NCBI GenBank assembly: GCA_016182965.1
Contig: JACPFM010000026.1
Location: 156,190 to 220,189 of the forward strand
Direction: 5' to 3'
DNA: 64,000 bases
Source: Deltaproteobacteria bacterium
GTDB taxonomy: Bacteria > Myxococcota_A > Polyangia > Polyangiales > JADJMO01
Shown: positions 8,243 through 15,926 of the stretch, one piece after another
How positions within the stretch are numbered: the first letter of the stretch is position 1
Layout: the number at the start of each line of letters is the position of its first letter
Notes under the pieces: model-generated
Told to the model about the DNA's origin: nothing
The model's input: the letters and a program-made list of their open reading frames with translations, nothing else
Database searches by the model: none
Position numbers and translations under genes: made by a program

Positions 8243-8380
8243 GACGCCCGCGAGCGTTCGCTGATGCGGGCCACGCGGCCGCGTCATCGTGTACATGACG
8301 CCGTCGATGATCTCGCCCTTCACGCCCGGAGGCAGCGCCTCCAGGTCGGCGAGGGTCGGAACCTTCGGCTTCGGGTCCAT
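7823..8380 (-). CDS. Uma2-family endonuclease (DUF820)
   Basis: This 185-residue protein is a full-length member of the Uma2/DUF820 family, a PD-(D/E)xK-fold nuclease family of unknown physiological role that is often multicopy in myxobacteria, cyanobacteria and actinobacteria. Landmarks are the N-terminal LADLEALPPGVKGEIIDG, the core VVPDWICEILSP and KKPYYARIGVPHHWIVDIE, and the typical end PFDAIALDVGSWW. The ATG at 8380 gives the family start MDPKPKVPTLADL. The last two-thirds are duplicated as a broken copy 2.7 kb away. No partner gene is adjacent. Confidence 0.85.
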   Translation of the reverse strand: MDPKPKVPTLADLEALPPGVKGEIIDGVMYTMTRPRGPHQRTLAGVVADLRNPFDRGSGGPGGWWLLPEPGIELPNTLEIAPDVAGWRRERLPELPSDAPIRVVPDWICEILSPTTRRHNLLIKKPYYARIGVPHHWIVDIEAQTITAYRLESGRWLELGVWGDERDARIEPFDAIALDVGSWWT

Positions 8381-8513
8381 CTCGGCTCTCAGGGTAGTCG
8401 ATCGCGTGGGCATTCCCCATGTCGACCGATCCACTCCGCCGGTTGCGCGGACTCACCGCGGGGGGCGCTCGACCTCGCCGGCCTCCACCTTCCGGTCCGG
8501 CCTCCTGCAGGTC

Positions 8514-9066
8514 TCATCCGCGGAGCGAGAGGACCTGCGCGAGCGCTCGTCCGAGGCGAAGCGAGTCGCAATGGCGCTCCAACTCGGCGAGATCCACCTG
8601 GTTGGCCTCCAGGAGCGCGAGGATGTCGATCGCGGACTTCGGCCCGCCGGCGTACAGCTTGAAGGCGACCAACATCTCGAGGTCGACGACCCGCAGCGAG
8701 GTGCCCTCTATGGGAAGCGCACGGGGGATCGCCTCGCGGACGAGCCGGGGGAAGCCTCCGGCTGGCGAGTTGTCGAAGTTGACGATTCGCACGAGCTGCG
8801 CGCCCGGCGCGTACGTCGATGACCCCGCCGAGGGGATCATTGCCGTCCGACTCCCGGAGAACCACGTTCCAGCCCTCGGCGCGCAGGCGGTCGCACATGG
8901 GGCGGAGCTCGGGCGGCGGCACCGCGATGGCGAGGTCGAGAACCGCCGTCGCGCGCGGATAATGGTGCACCGCGAGGGCCAGGGCACCGGCGACCACGCA
9001 CGGAGCGTCGAGCGATTCGAGAATACTCGCGACGCGCTGCGCGACGTCGAGCGTCGGGTTGCTCAT
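8514..9066 (-). pseudogene. Nucleotidyltransferase-fold (AbiEii/MNT-like) protein, frameshifted
   Basis: From the ATG at 9066 the frame reads VASILESLDAPCVVAGALAL and HHYPRATAVLDLAIAV, an N-terminal nucleotidyltransferase fold. Near 8815 the frame is lost, and the remainder continues in another frame (IVNFDNSPAGGFPRLVREA, then DLEMLVAFKLYAGGPKSAID) to the stop at 8514. The usual DxD pair is reduced: the first Asp of the D(I/L)DL motif is Val (AVLDL). Combined frameshift and lost metal ligand point to an inactive gene. The ATG overlaps the upstream small gene's stop (ATGA), so the two once formed a coupled pair. Confidence 0.7.
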
Positions 9067-9240
9067 CGCGGGGCCTTCGGGAGCTCGACCGACGCGCAGA
9101 GCCGGCCCAGTTCCAGCGCGAGCTCCATGCGCTCGACCATGGGTCATCGCCTTGATGCGTTGGAGCTCGGCCGCGCGAGACGCGTCGGCCGACGCGCTCG
9201 GCCGCGCGGCGAAGGGAAGCTCTTCGGGCTCTGATTCCAC
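9063..9240 (-). pseudogene. Small partner of the nucleotidyltransferase, frameshifted
   Basis: From the GTG at 9240 one frame gives VESEPEELPFAARPSASADA and RAAELQRIKAMT. The natural continuation, MVERMELALELGRL to LPKAPR, is in the next frame and ends at 9063 with a TGA that overlaps the ATG at 9066. The split lies in 'atgacccatgg'. The pattern (a 50-60-residue protein with an ERMELALELG-type helix directly ahead of a nucleotidyltransferase) is common in myxobacterial two-gene units of unknown role. One indel repairs it, so assembly error is also possible. Confidence 0.45.
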
Positions 9241-9246
9241 GGGTGA

Positions 9247-9255
9247 AACGTAGCA
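9247..9255 (-). promoter_or_regulatory. Extended -10 element ahead of GTG 9240
   Basis: On the minus strand TGCTACGTT (hexamer TACGTT at 9252-9247) stands with its last base seven bases before the GTG at 9240. This is the same spacing as at mntA and predicts a leaderless transcript. Confidence 0.4.
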
Positions 9256-9398
9256 CCGTAGGCGACGAGGCTTGAGGGCTACCCAGGCCCGCGCGTCGCG
9301 GGTGCTTCCGCGACGGTCCATGATCCGACGGCCGCCGTCGCCATTGTCGCTCGGGCGAGACCTCGTCGGCCGGGCTCGAGCGAGGTAAGGATGGAGCG

Positions 9399-10091
9399 AT
9401 GGCCGCCAAGAAATCGAAGCTCACCCCCGCGCTCGCCAAGCGCGCCTCCGCGCTCGCCGAGGCCGCGCGCCTTCGCCTGCTGAAGCAGGCGCGCGAGGAC
9501 GTCTCGCTGATCAAGCGCCGCAAGAGCGAGATCGCCGAGGCCTTCTACGACATCGGCGAGGCGCTGCTGCGGCTGCGCAAGGAGCCCATCCCGAAGCTCC
9601 TCGGGTTCAAGGGCTTCAACGAGCTGTGCCGCCAAGGCCTCGATCTCTCGCCGAGCAGCGCCGGCAAGCTGATCGAGATCGTCGAGCGGCTGCCGCGCCG
9701 CGACGCGCTGAAGTGGGGCAAGGAGAAGGCGCACGCGCTCATCGAGCTCGCCGACGCCACGCCGGCGACGGACTCGCCGCAGAAGATCGACCCGAAGGCG
9801 CTCGGGGCGACGGATCCGAAGCGGGCCACGGTCCGCGAGCTGCAGGCCCTCGCGCAGCGCGCGCGCGGCCAGAAGAAGACGCCGTCGCCGCGCGGGCGCA
9901 CCACGACGGCCGAAGAGCGCGCACTCGCCGCGAAGCTGCAGGCGACGCTGCGCAAGGCCGGCGCCAAGGAGGCGACCGTCGCGGCGCTCGCGACCAAGCC
10001 GGGCGCGCCGGCGAAGCTGCGCCTCGAGCTGCCGATCGACAGGCTCGCCGAGCTGCGCGAGGCGATCGGTTCGGTTCACCGGCGTCGGTGA
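9399..10091 (+). CDS. Conserved hypothetical protein, Lys/Arg-rich
   Basis: I do not recognise this 230-residue protein. It is basic, begins MAAKKSKLTPALAKR, and has a structured middle (residues about 30-110: RRKSEIAEAFYDIGEALLRL, then LGFKGFNELCRQGLDLSPSS, AGKLIEIVERLPR) that looks like a helical DNA-binding or partition-type domain. The 'FNELCRQGLDLSPSSAGKL' part has helix-turn-helix character. The second half is Ala/Lys/Arg-rich and less ordered. There is no signal or membrane segment, so it is probably cytoplasmic and nucleic-acid associated (inference). The ATG at 9399 follows GGATGGAGCG. It converges on the helicase-associated gene. Confidence 0.6.
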   Translation: MAAKKSKLTPALAKRASALAEAARLRLLKQAREDVSLIKRRKSEIAEAFYDIGEALLRLRKEPIPKLLGFKGFNELCRQGLDLSPSSAGKLIEIVERLPRRDALKWGKEKAHALIELADATPATDSPQKIDPKALGATDPKRATVRELQALAQRARGQKKTPSPRGRTTTAEERALAAKLQATLRKAGAKEATVAALATKPGAPAKLRLELPIDRLAELREAIGSVHRRR

Positions 10092-10112
10092 ACGCGATCA
10101 CCGACGTCGGTG
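10075..10112. terminator. Two adjacent palindromes between convergent genes
   Basis: TTCACCG-GCGT-CGGTGAA (10075-10092) spans the stop codon of the upstream gene, and the perfect 14-bp palindrome CACCGACGTCGGTG follows at 10099-10112. Lying between two convergent genes, they could form bidirectional terminator hairpins, although no T-run follows. Confidence 0.4.
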
Positions 10113-10120
10113 TTCGGTCA

Positions 10121-10134
10121 CCCCCCCCCCCCCC
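10121..10134. repeat. C14 homopolymer tract
   Basis: Fourteen consecutive C residues lie in the convergent intergenic gap (G14 on the minus strand). Such tracts are length-unstable; this one is not in a reading frame. Confidence 0.9.
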
Positions 10135-10140
10135 GCGCAT

Positions 10141-12048
10141 TCAGCGCCGGCGGTTCAGCAGACCGAGGAGCAGCGCGGTCGGGCTGCCGCTGCGCTGCGC
10201 CGCTCGCTCGAGCAGCCTCATCCTGAGGACCGCCGGCGTGGTCGCTGCGTCGAACACCGCCGCGAAGCCGGCCTGATCGAAGGGCGCGGCGAGCTGCACC
10301 GCGGGGTGCTCGATGATCTCGTCGAGCTCCGCGAGCCAGTCGCTGCGCGAGGACCATCGCTTCACGCAGCGGTCGACGGCCGCGTCGAGGAGGTAGAAGG
10401 GGTTGTCGTCGTCGCCCTCGGGCGCGTCGGCTGCCGAGCGGAGCTCGGTGGCCTGCAGCAAGCGTTGCACGCGCGCGCCGTCGAGCAGCGCGCGCACGTC
10501 GCAGGCGCGCACCTCGCCGTCGACGATCGATGGTAGGCGCGCGCGCCGTGGCGGTTCGAACGACGGCAGCGGCTCGTCGTCGTCGACCTCGGAGCCATCA
10601 TCCTCCGCCCAACGCTCCTGGTCCTTCCGCTCGCGCAGTCGCCACCGCTCGACCGCCACCTCCGTGAAGAGGCCGATCGCGCGCAGCGCGGCGAGCTCCT
10701 TGGCGGTCGGAGCGCGCGTGAGGAGGAATACGTCGCCGAGGCGCCGGCGGAGCGCCGGACCGAGCAGCTGCGCGGCGCGCTCCACGATCTGCGGTGGCGC
10801 GATCGCCTCGAGCGCGATCACCTCGTGCACCCGCGCAGTCCCGGCCTCGCTCCACTCGCGGAGCGCCGTCGTGACGGTCGCGGGCAGCTCGCGCCCACCG
10901 ACGCGCACGAGCGCGCTGGCGATCTCGTCGGCGCTGACGCCGAGCGAGCACGCCGCGCGCACCGCGTTGCGCGTGAGCCGGAGTCGGGCGACCCGATCGA
11001 CGTGGTGGAGCTCCGCGGCGCAGCCGATCACGAAGGCGTCGTCGGGCGAAACCCCGGGGGAGAGGACGATCTCGAAGTCGGGCTGGATCCAGCTCTTTCC
11101 CTCCACCGAGAGACGCTCTCCGCTCAGCACGGCCGCCGCGTCGGGCGCGATGGCAACGCGGTTGCGCGCAGGATCGATCGACAGGAGCGGCTCGGCGCGG
11201 TGCGGGAGGTGTGGCGGACCGCCGGCCGGGGCCGAGAGCGCGGCGGCGAGGTCCAGCTGCCTTCCGGGCCCGGCGGCGCTGGCGAGCTGGAGCAGCCAGA
11301 GCGTCGTCGTGTCGTACGGCGACACGCCGAACAGCTCCGGCACGATCGCGCGCGGATCGGCGAGGCTGCGGCGACACCGCCCGACGTCGACCCTCACCGC
11401 GCCGCCCTCGCCTCGGCGCACCGCGCCGGTCGCCAGCCACACCGAGCTCAGCGACTCGACCGCGCCGAGGACCTTGCCCAGCTTCGTCGCGGCGCCGGCG
11501 TGCAGCGCGCCTTCTTGCGTGATCCGCGCGTCGCGTTGCACGAGCAGGCCGGGCGTGAGCGCGTAGGCGAGAATCGCGTCTGTCACCCCCGCCTTCTTCG
11601 GCGGTGACGGATCGGGTCCGGCGGTGATCGCGAGCGCACGCTCGGCGGCCTCGGCGATCGCCTCGGCGACGGCGGGGAGCATCTGCAGCTCCTGATGGGG
11701 CCCTTCGCGGCCGAAGGCGGTGATCGGCCAGGCGCCGAGCGCGCTGCGCATCGCCGTGGCGAGCGCGCGATCGTCCTCAGGCGCCGCGCCGTGGCGCAGC
11801 AGGATCGCCGTCGCGAGCTCGATGCGCCGGACGGCGCCGCGCGTCGCTACCAGCGCGATGGTGGTTCGTGCGACGGAGGGCAGCGCGTCTACCAGGGCGG
11901 GCAAGCGCGGCAGCGCCGCGAGCGCGCGATCGGCTGGCGTCTTGCCCTTGGTCCCCGGCGATAGCGCGAGGATCCGCGCGGTCAGCTCGTGGGCGAGCGG
12001 CTCGCCCAGCGCGGCGAGGTCCTCGTGCAGCGAGGTCGTTCGTGCCAC
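10141..12048 (-). CDS. Helicase-associated (XPB/Ssl2-like, Helicase_C_3) domain protein
   Basis: About 635 residues. The middle-to-C-terminal part (SWIQPDFEIVLSPGVSPDDA, FVIGCAAELHHVDRVARLRL, then TRNAVRAACSLGVSADEI) matches the 'helicase-conserved C-terminal' XPB/Ssl2-like domain found in actinobacterial and myxobacterial proteins that accompany XPB-type helicases. No Walker A or B motif is present, so it is not itself a helicase. An Asp/Glu-rich patch lies at about two-thirds of its length. I place the start at the GTG at 12048 (VARTTSLHEDLAALGEPL), because the open frame further upstream to 12147 is Arg/Ser/Pro-rich and unlike protein. No helicase gene is adjacent. Role unknown, presumably DNA repair or transcription-linked. 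Confidence 0.7.
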   Translation of the reverse strand: MARTTSLHEDLAALGEPLAHELTARILALSPGTKGKTPADRALAALPRLPALVDALPSVARTTIALVATRGAVRRIELATAILLRHGAAPEDDRALATAMRSALGAWPITAFGREGPHQELQMLPAVAEAIAEAAERALAITAGPDPSPPKKAGVTDAILAYALTPGLLVQRDARITQEGALHAGAATKLGKVLGAVESLSSVWLATGAVRRGEGGAVRVDVGRCRRSLADPRAIVPELFGVSPYDTTTLWLLQLASAAGPGRQLDLAAALSAPAGGPPHLPHRAEPLLSIDPARNRVAIAPDAAAVLSGERLSVEGKSWIQPDFEIVLSPGVSPDDAFVIGCAAELHHVDRVARLRLTRNAVRAACSLGVSADEIASALVRVGGRELPATVTTALREWSEAGTARVHEVIALEAIAPPQIVERAAQLLGPALRRRLGDVFLLTRAPTAKELAALRAIGLFTEVAVERWRLRERKDQERWAEDDGSEVDDDEPLPSFEPPRRARLPSIVDGEVRACDVRALLDGARVQRLLQATELRSAADAPEGDDDNPFYLLDAAVDRCVKRWSSRSDWLAELDEIIEHPAVQLAAPFDQAGFAAVFDAATTPAVLRMRLLERAAQRSGSPTALLLGLLNRRR

Positions 12049-12433
12049 GGCCGGAGCCCTATCGTCGCCCCGGCATGGCGACAACACGCCACGCGAGACG
12101 CCCGATTTTCCCCGACTCGTTCGTCGCGGACTCGGTGATCTGCGCATCGACCGATGCGCTTCCGCGCGCGGCGGGCCGCAGCGACAGCTCGCCTCGACGG
12201 CCGCCTCGGTGCGGCGGGGGTGCTTGGTCCTACGCGGAGTCTTGCGAGCACCGCCCCCTCACCCACCGAGGCGCGGCCGCGGGCGTCATGCAAGTCCCTC
12301 GAGCTGGCCCCTCCGCCGGCGGCCGCCGGCCACCGCCGCTGCGGCGCGACCGCACGACCGGCAGAAACCGCCTGGATCTTGCGACGTCCGCGACGCCGAC
12401 GAGCGCGAATGATCCTCGCCAAGAGGCGCGGGC
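12049..12433. other. Intergenic region, no gene seen
   Basis: Frames here are Arg/Ala/Pro-rich and show no recognisable motif. It lies between the divergent helicase-associated gene and the IS91-type fragment and may include the lost upstream terminus of that element, but I see no terminal signature. Confidence 0.3.
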
Positions 12434-12697
12434 GTGACGACCTGCGCCTCCGCCGTCCAGCGCCGCGCCTACCGACGCCACCGCCCCGAGCAGACGGTGC
12501 TCCACGCGCTCGTGCGCGAGCACCTGCCGGCCTTCCTCCGGCACGCCGACGAGGACTACGTCCGTCCGCTGGCCCCGTACGTGCGCCGCGCGTTCGAGCA
12601 ATATCTCCGCTGCGGCCTCCCCGAGCACGGGTTCCTGCGCGTCCGCTGCAACGACTGTGGCCACGATCGATCGATGTCCTTGCCGCGAGCACTGTGA
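12434..12697 (+). mobile_element. IS91-family transposase, N-terminal remnant
   Basis: An 87-codon frame encodes YRRHRPEQTVLHALVREHLP, then YVRRAFEQYLRCGLPEHGFL and RVRCNDCGHD, which is the N-terminal zinc-binding region of IS91-family transposases (HRPExTVLHxLVREHL and a CxxC element followed by GHD). The protein ends a few codons later, so the Y2 catalytic domain is missing. It cannot be the missing front of the C-terminal remnant at 5.5 kb by simple insertion, because both lie on the plus strand in the reverse order. Confidence 0.8.
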
Positions 12698-12715
12698 CAT
12701 GGCATCCGCAACGTG

Positions 12716-13273
12716 ATGAATCGCGTCGTCGTGGCCTTCGCGCTCGTCACCGCCTGCAGCTCGAGCGTCGCGTTCGATCCGACGTACTGCAAGGAGAGCG
12801 CGCCCCGCGAGTACGTGTGCCGCGACAACAAGAAGGTCCCCTGCGCCGAGGCCGCGGGCAGCGACTGTCGCGTGTGCGGCTGTCCGTCGGACCAGTACTG
12901 CCGCGACGAGGGTTGCCTGGCCAAGGTCGCCCCCGGCGAGCCCTGCGACGCGCAGGACATGTGCCTCGACAGCAACTGCAACACGACGTTGAAGCGCTGC
13001 CAGGTCCGCCCCGGCCAGCCGTGCACGGCGCAGACCTGCGAGTACTGCTTCGGCGGCGCGAGCGGGACGAGGTGCTTGCAGCGCTGCTACTTGGCGGAAG
13101 ACTGCGTTCATTCGAACCAGCGTTGCGCGGTCGTGGACGGGGACACGCGCTCCTTCTGCCTCGACACCTGTATCTCCGGCTCGAAGTGCGCCGCGGACTT
13201 CACGTGCGGCAGCCTGAGAGGTGGAGGGATGGTCTGCGGGTGCGTCGCGCCATCGTGCGGCGTCATCAAGTGA
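12716..13273 (+). CDS. Cys-rich lipoprotein
   Basis: A 185-residue protein with a short lipoprotein signal (MNRVVVAFALVTAC, lipobox at Cys14-15) and more than twenty further Cys in disulfide-style spacing (CRVCGCPSDQYC, CEYCFGGASGTRC, CISGSKCAADFTCGS). The spacing resembles Dickkopf/EGF-like Cys modules common in myxobacterial surface lipoproteins. Function unknown; probably anchored to the outer membrane. The ATG at 12716 is preferred over the adjacent GTG at 12713. No operon partner is apparent; the preceding element is a transposase remnant and the following one an OmpA-type remnant on the other strand. Confidence 0.75.
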   Translation: MNRVVVAFALVTACSSSVAFDPTYCKESAPREYVCRDNKKVPCAEAAGSDCRVCGCPSDQYCRDEGCLAKVAPGEPCDAQDMCLDSNCNTTLKRCQVRPGQPCTAQTCEYCFGGASGTRCLQRCYLAEDCVHSNQRCAVVDGDTRSFCLDTCISGSKCAADFTCGSLRGGGMVCGCVAPSCGVIK

Positions 13274-13316
13274 GCTCGCCGCGGCCCTCGAGGCCGTCGA
13301 TCGGACGTGAGGCGAC

Positions 13317-13470
13317 TCACTTCGTCTTCTTCGCGTTCAGCTGCACGCGTCGGTTCTTCGCGCGACCTTCCTCGGTGGCGTTCGACCCGATCGGTACGTC
13401 GCGGCCGCCGCCCTTGGTGGTGAGCCGGCTCGCCTCCGGAGGCGCGCTGCTCGGCGTCAGAATCGTTGCG
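13317..13470 (-). pseudogene. OmpA-family C-terminus, remnant
   Basis: The frame ending at 13317 encodes RLTTKGGGRDVPIGSNATEE and GRAKNRRVQLNAKKTK, nearly the same as the last 40 residues of the intact OmpA-type protein at 48988-49638 (RLTAKGVGRDAPIASNATAE, GRAKNRRVELNAKKK). NRRV is the peptidoglycan-binding-domain signature. Nothing upstream continues the domain, so only the tail survives. Confidence 0.75.
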
Positions 13471-13756
13471 ACTCCGCCGCGACGACGCGTTGCCGCATGT
13501 CCGCGCTCTCTTCACCGACGCGAAGGTCCCGCATCGAATCGTGGGCGGCCTCGCCATCCTCCACGACGGCTACGCCCTAACGACCGAAGGCATCGATCTC
13601 CTGGTCGGACGCGACGCTTGGGAGCGGCTCTCGCCGTACCTCGCGGCGCACGGGTTCGAGCGAGCCGGCGCCCATCTTCGTCACGTCGCGACGGGCGTGC
13701 GCGTCGATCTGTTCGTCGAAGGACATCGCCTCGCGAGGCCCGGGATTCTCGCTTGA
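13466..13756 (+). pseudogene. Nucleotidyltransferase-like fragment
   Basis: Ninety-six codons from a TTG encode VPHRIVGGLAILHDGYALTT, then EGIDLLVGRDAWERLSPYL and HGFERAGAHLRHVATGVRVD, the GGxA...TT(x)DIDLLV fold of small nucleotidyltransferase-like antitoxin or AbiE-type proteins. The first metal Asp is Gly (EGIDLLV). The frame ends abruptly after LFVEGH, where family members continue with a helical C-terminus. No ribosome site is visible and the start abuts the OmpA remnant. I regard it as a decayed gene, although a short functional protein cannot be excluded. Confidence 0.5.
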
Positions 13757-13784
13757 ACATTTGACGCTCGACCTGCGACCGGCG

Positions 13785-14864
13785 ATGCCTCCGCCCCCGA
13801 TGTCCGCGCCGAGCGCCACCGTAGACACGCAGCCACGCGGAGCTCGCATCGTCACCACCGGGGCCTTACTGCTCCTGGTCGCGGTGAGCGCGCTCTTCTT
13901 CTACAAGTGGGGCGGCGCGTTCCGCGCGCTGCAGCGCACGAGCGCCACGGGCCGCCTCGCGGTCGCGCCCGACGTGCTCATGAGCGGCGGCGTCGTCCGG
14001 GCGACGCAGAATTACTTCGCGCGCGTGTGGCCCGCCCTCGCCTATGGCGTGGTCATCGGCGCGCTGGTCCGCTCGACGATCTCCCCCGCCTGGGTGGCGC
14101 GCTGGCTCGGCCGCGGCGACCGCGGCTCGAATTTCTCCGAGGACGCGCGCGGCGGAGTCGCCGGCGCGGTCGCCGGAGCGCCCTTGATGCTGTGTTCATG
14201 CTGCGTCACGCCGATCTTCACCGGCGTCTACGAGCGCGGCGCGCGGCTCGGCTCCGCGCTCTCGATGATGCTCGCCGCGCCCGGCCTGAACGTCGCCGCG
14301 CTGCTGCTCACGTTCATGCTGTTACCCGCGCCGCACGGCGTGATCCGCACGCTGACTGCGGCGACGATCGTCCTCGCCCTCGCGCCGGCCATCGGCGCGA
14401 AGCTCGAGGGCACCGTCGCCGCGGGCAAGACGCCGCGCGCTTCGCTCGCCGACGAGCCGATGCCGGCCACCTTCCGGGAGCTCGTCGCGCGCTTCGCCCG
14501 GAGCCTCGGCTACATGGTGCTGGTCACCGTGCCGATCCTCGTCGTCGGCGTCGCCGCGTCTTCCGTGCTCTTGCCGCACGCGGCGCGCCTGCCTTCGGTC
14601 GGCGGCGTCGTCGCGGTGGTCGCGGTCGCGCTGGTCGGCACGTTGATCGCGCTGCCGACGTTCTTCGAGCTGCCGCTGGCGGCGATGCTCCTGCAGCTCG
14701 GCGCGCCGGGCGCCGCGGTCGCGCTGCTGGTCGCGGGCCCCATCGTGAACCTGCCATCGCTGCTGGTGCTCGGCCGCGAGACCAACGCGCGGGTCGCCCT
14801 CGCGGTGGGCGCCGCGGTGTGGGCCGCCTCGACGGCGGCCGGTCTCGTCACCATGCTCCTGTAG
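13785..14864 (+). CDS. DUF318 (UPF0718) family permease, ArsP-like
   Basis: A polytopic inner-membrane protein of about 359 residues with roughly eight hydrophobic segments. The diagnostic loop GAPLMLCSCCVTPIFTGVYE, followed by RGARLGSALSMMLAAPGLNV, is the conserved Cys-Ser-Cys motif and first-half signature of the DUF318/ArsP/SO_0444 permease family, which exports trivalent organoarsenicals or metals in studied members. The second half repeats the topology (FFELPLAAMLLQLGAPGAAV, LLVAGPIVNLPSLLVL). Substrate here is unknown. The ATG at 13785 or 13800 is likely; an upstream TTG at 13761 is open but poor. It converges on aroF with a 4-base gap. Confidence 0.85.
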   Translation: MPPPPMSAPSATVDTQPRGARIVTTGALLLLVAVSALFFYKWGGAFRALQRTSATGRLAVAPDVLMSGGVVRATQNYFARVWPALAYGVVIGALVRSTISPAWVARWLGRGDRGSNFSEDARGGVAGAVAGAPLMLCSCCVTPIFTGVYERGARLGSALSMMLAAPGLNVAALLLTFMLLPAPHGVIRTLTAATIVLALAPAIGAKLEGTVAAGKTPRASLADEPMPATFRELVARFARSLGYMVLVTVPILVVGVAASSVLLPHAARLPSVGGVVAVVAVALVGTLIALPTFFELPLAAMLLQLGAPGAAVALLVAGPIVNLPSLLVLGRETNARVALAVGAAVWAASTAAGLVTMLL

Positions 14865-14868
14865 TCGC

Positions 14869-15924
14869 CTACTCGGCCGCGATCGCGCCGGAGGCGGCCG
14901 ACGGCGCAAGTCGCACCGCGAAAGCGATCGCGTCGACCTGCGCGAACAAGCGCGGCAGCGCGTCGAGCGTGAGCGCCTGCGGGCCGTCGGAGCGCGCGAC
15001 GCCCGGATCGGGGTGGCACTCGACCATCACGCCGTCGGCGCCCGCCGCGATCGACGCGGCCGCGATCGGCAGCACCGCCTCGCGCACGCCGACGCCGTGC
15101 GACGGATCGACGAGGATCGGCAGGTCGGTGCGCATGCGCAGGAGCGGCACCGCGGCGACGTCGACGAGGTTGCGCGCGGCCGGATCGAAGCCGCGCACGC
15201 CGCGCTCGCAGAGCACGATGTCGCGCGCGCCGGCCGTCGCGAGGTGCTCGGCGGCGTGGAGGAGCTCGTCGAGCGTGGCCGACGGCGAGCGCTTGAGGAG
15301 CACCGGCTTGTCGACCGCGCCCACCGCGCGCAGCAGGGCGAAGTCGCTCATCGTGCGGGCGCCGATCTGCAGCACGTCGGCGTGCTCGGCGACCGCGTCG
15401 ACGTCGCGCGGATCGAGGACCTCGGTCACCACCGCGAGCCGATGACGATCGGCGATTTCACGGAGCAGGCGGAGCCCGGCCACGCCGTGACCGGCGAACG
15501 CGTAGGGGCTGGTCCGCGGTTTGTAGGCGCCGCCGCGGAGCAGCCGCCCGCCGCACGCGGCGATCGCGCGCGCACAGGCCTCGAGCTGCTCGGCGCTCTC
15601 GACCGCGCAGGGGCCGGCGATGATCACCGGGCGATCGCCGCCGATCGCCACGCGCTCCGCCCCGACCTCCGCCCCGACCTCGACCAGGCGCGTCGCCGGG
15701 CCGCGCCGCGCCACCTTCGGCCACGCGACCGGCGCCGAGAGCACTCGGGAGACGCCGGGCAGACGCGAGACGCGCGCGGTCGACGCGTCGTCGAGCGTGG
15801 CGGTGACCGCCACCACGCGTCCGTGCTCCTCGAGGGTCTTCGGATCGCCGCCGGCGCGCACCACCTCGGCGGCGATCGCGCGCGCGTCCACCTGGCCGTC
15901 GATCAGGAAGGTGCGGCTGCGCAT
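14869..15924 (-). CDS. aroF: 3-deoxy-7-phosphoheptulonate (DAHP) synthase
   Basis: A 351-residue type I-beta DAHP synthase. It joins phosphoenolpyruvate and erythrose 4-phosphate, the first step to chorismate, in the cytosol. Residues 1-65 form the ferredoxin-like regulatory domain. The barrel follows with VIIAGPCAVESAEQ, LLRGGAYKPRTSPYAF, EVLDPRDVD, KPVLLKRSPSAT, ERGVRGFD, LPILVDPSHGVG and the end motif DGVMVECHPDP. The ATG at 15924 is chosen because GGAGGTGA lies five bases before it; the GTG at 15930 would overlap that site. It is last in the menaquinone operon, two bases after the prenyltransferase stop, so it supplies chorismate for MqnA. Confidence 0.92.
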   Translation of the reverse strand: MRSRTFLIDGQVDARAIAAEVVRAGGDPKTLEEHGRVVAVTATLDDASTARVSRLPGVSRVLSAPVAWPKVARRGPATRLVEVGAEVGAERVAIGGDRPVIIAGPCAVESAEQLEACARAIAACGGRLLRGGAYKPRTSPYAFAGHGVAGLRLLREIADRHRLAVVTEVLDPRDVDAVAEHADVLQIGARTMSDFALLRAVGAVDKPVLLKRSPSATLDELLHAAEHLATAGARDIVLCERGVRGFDPAARNLVDVAAVPLLRMRTDLPILVDPSHGVGVREAVLPIAAASIAAGADGVMVECHPDPGVARSDGPQALTLDALPRLFAQVDAIAFAVRLAPSAASGAIAAE

Positions 15925-15926
15925 GG

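Noticed and set aside
10141..12147. Longer start (12147) for the helicase-associated gene
   Set aside because: The extra 33 residues are Arg/Ser/Pro-rich and do not look like protein; the GTG at 12048 gives a sensible N-terminus. Not disproved.
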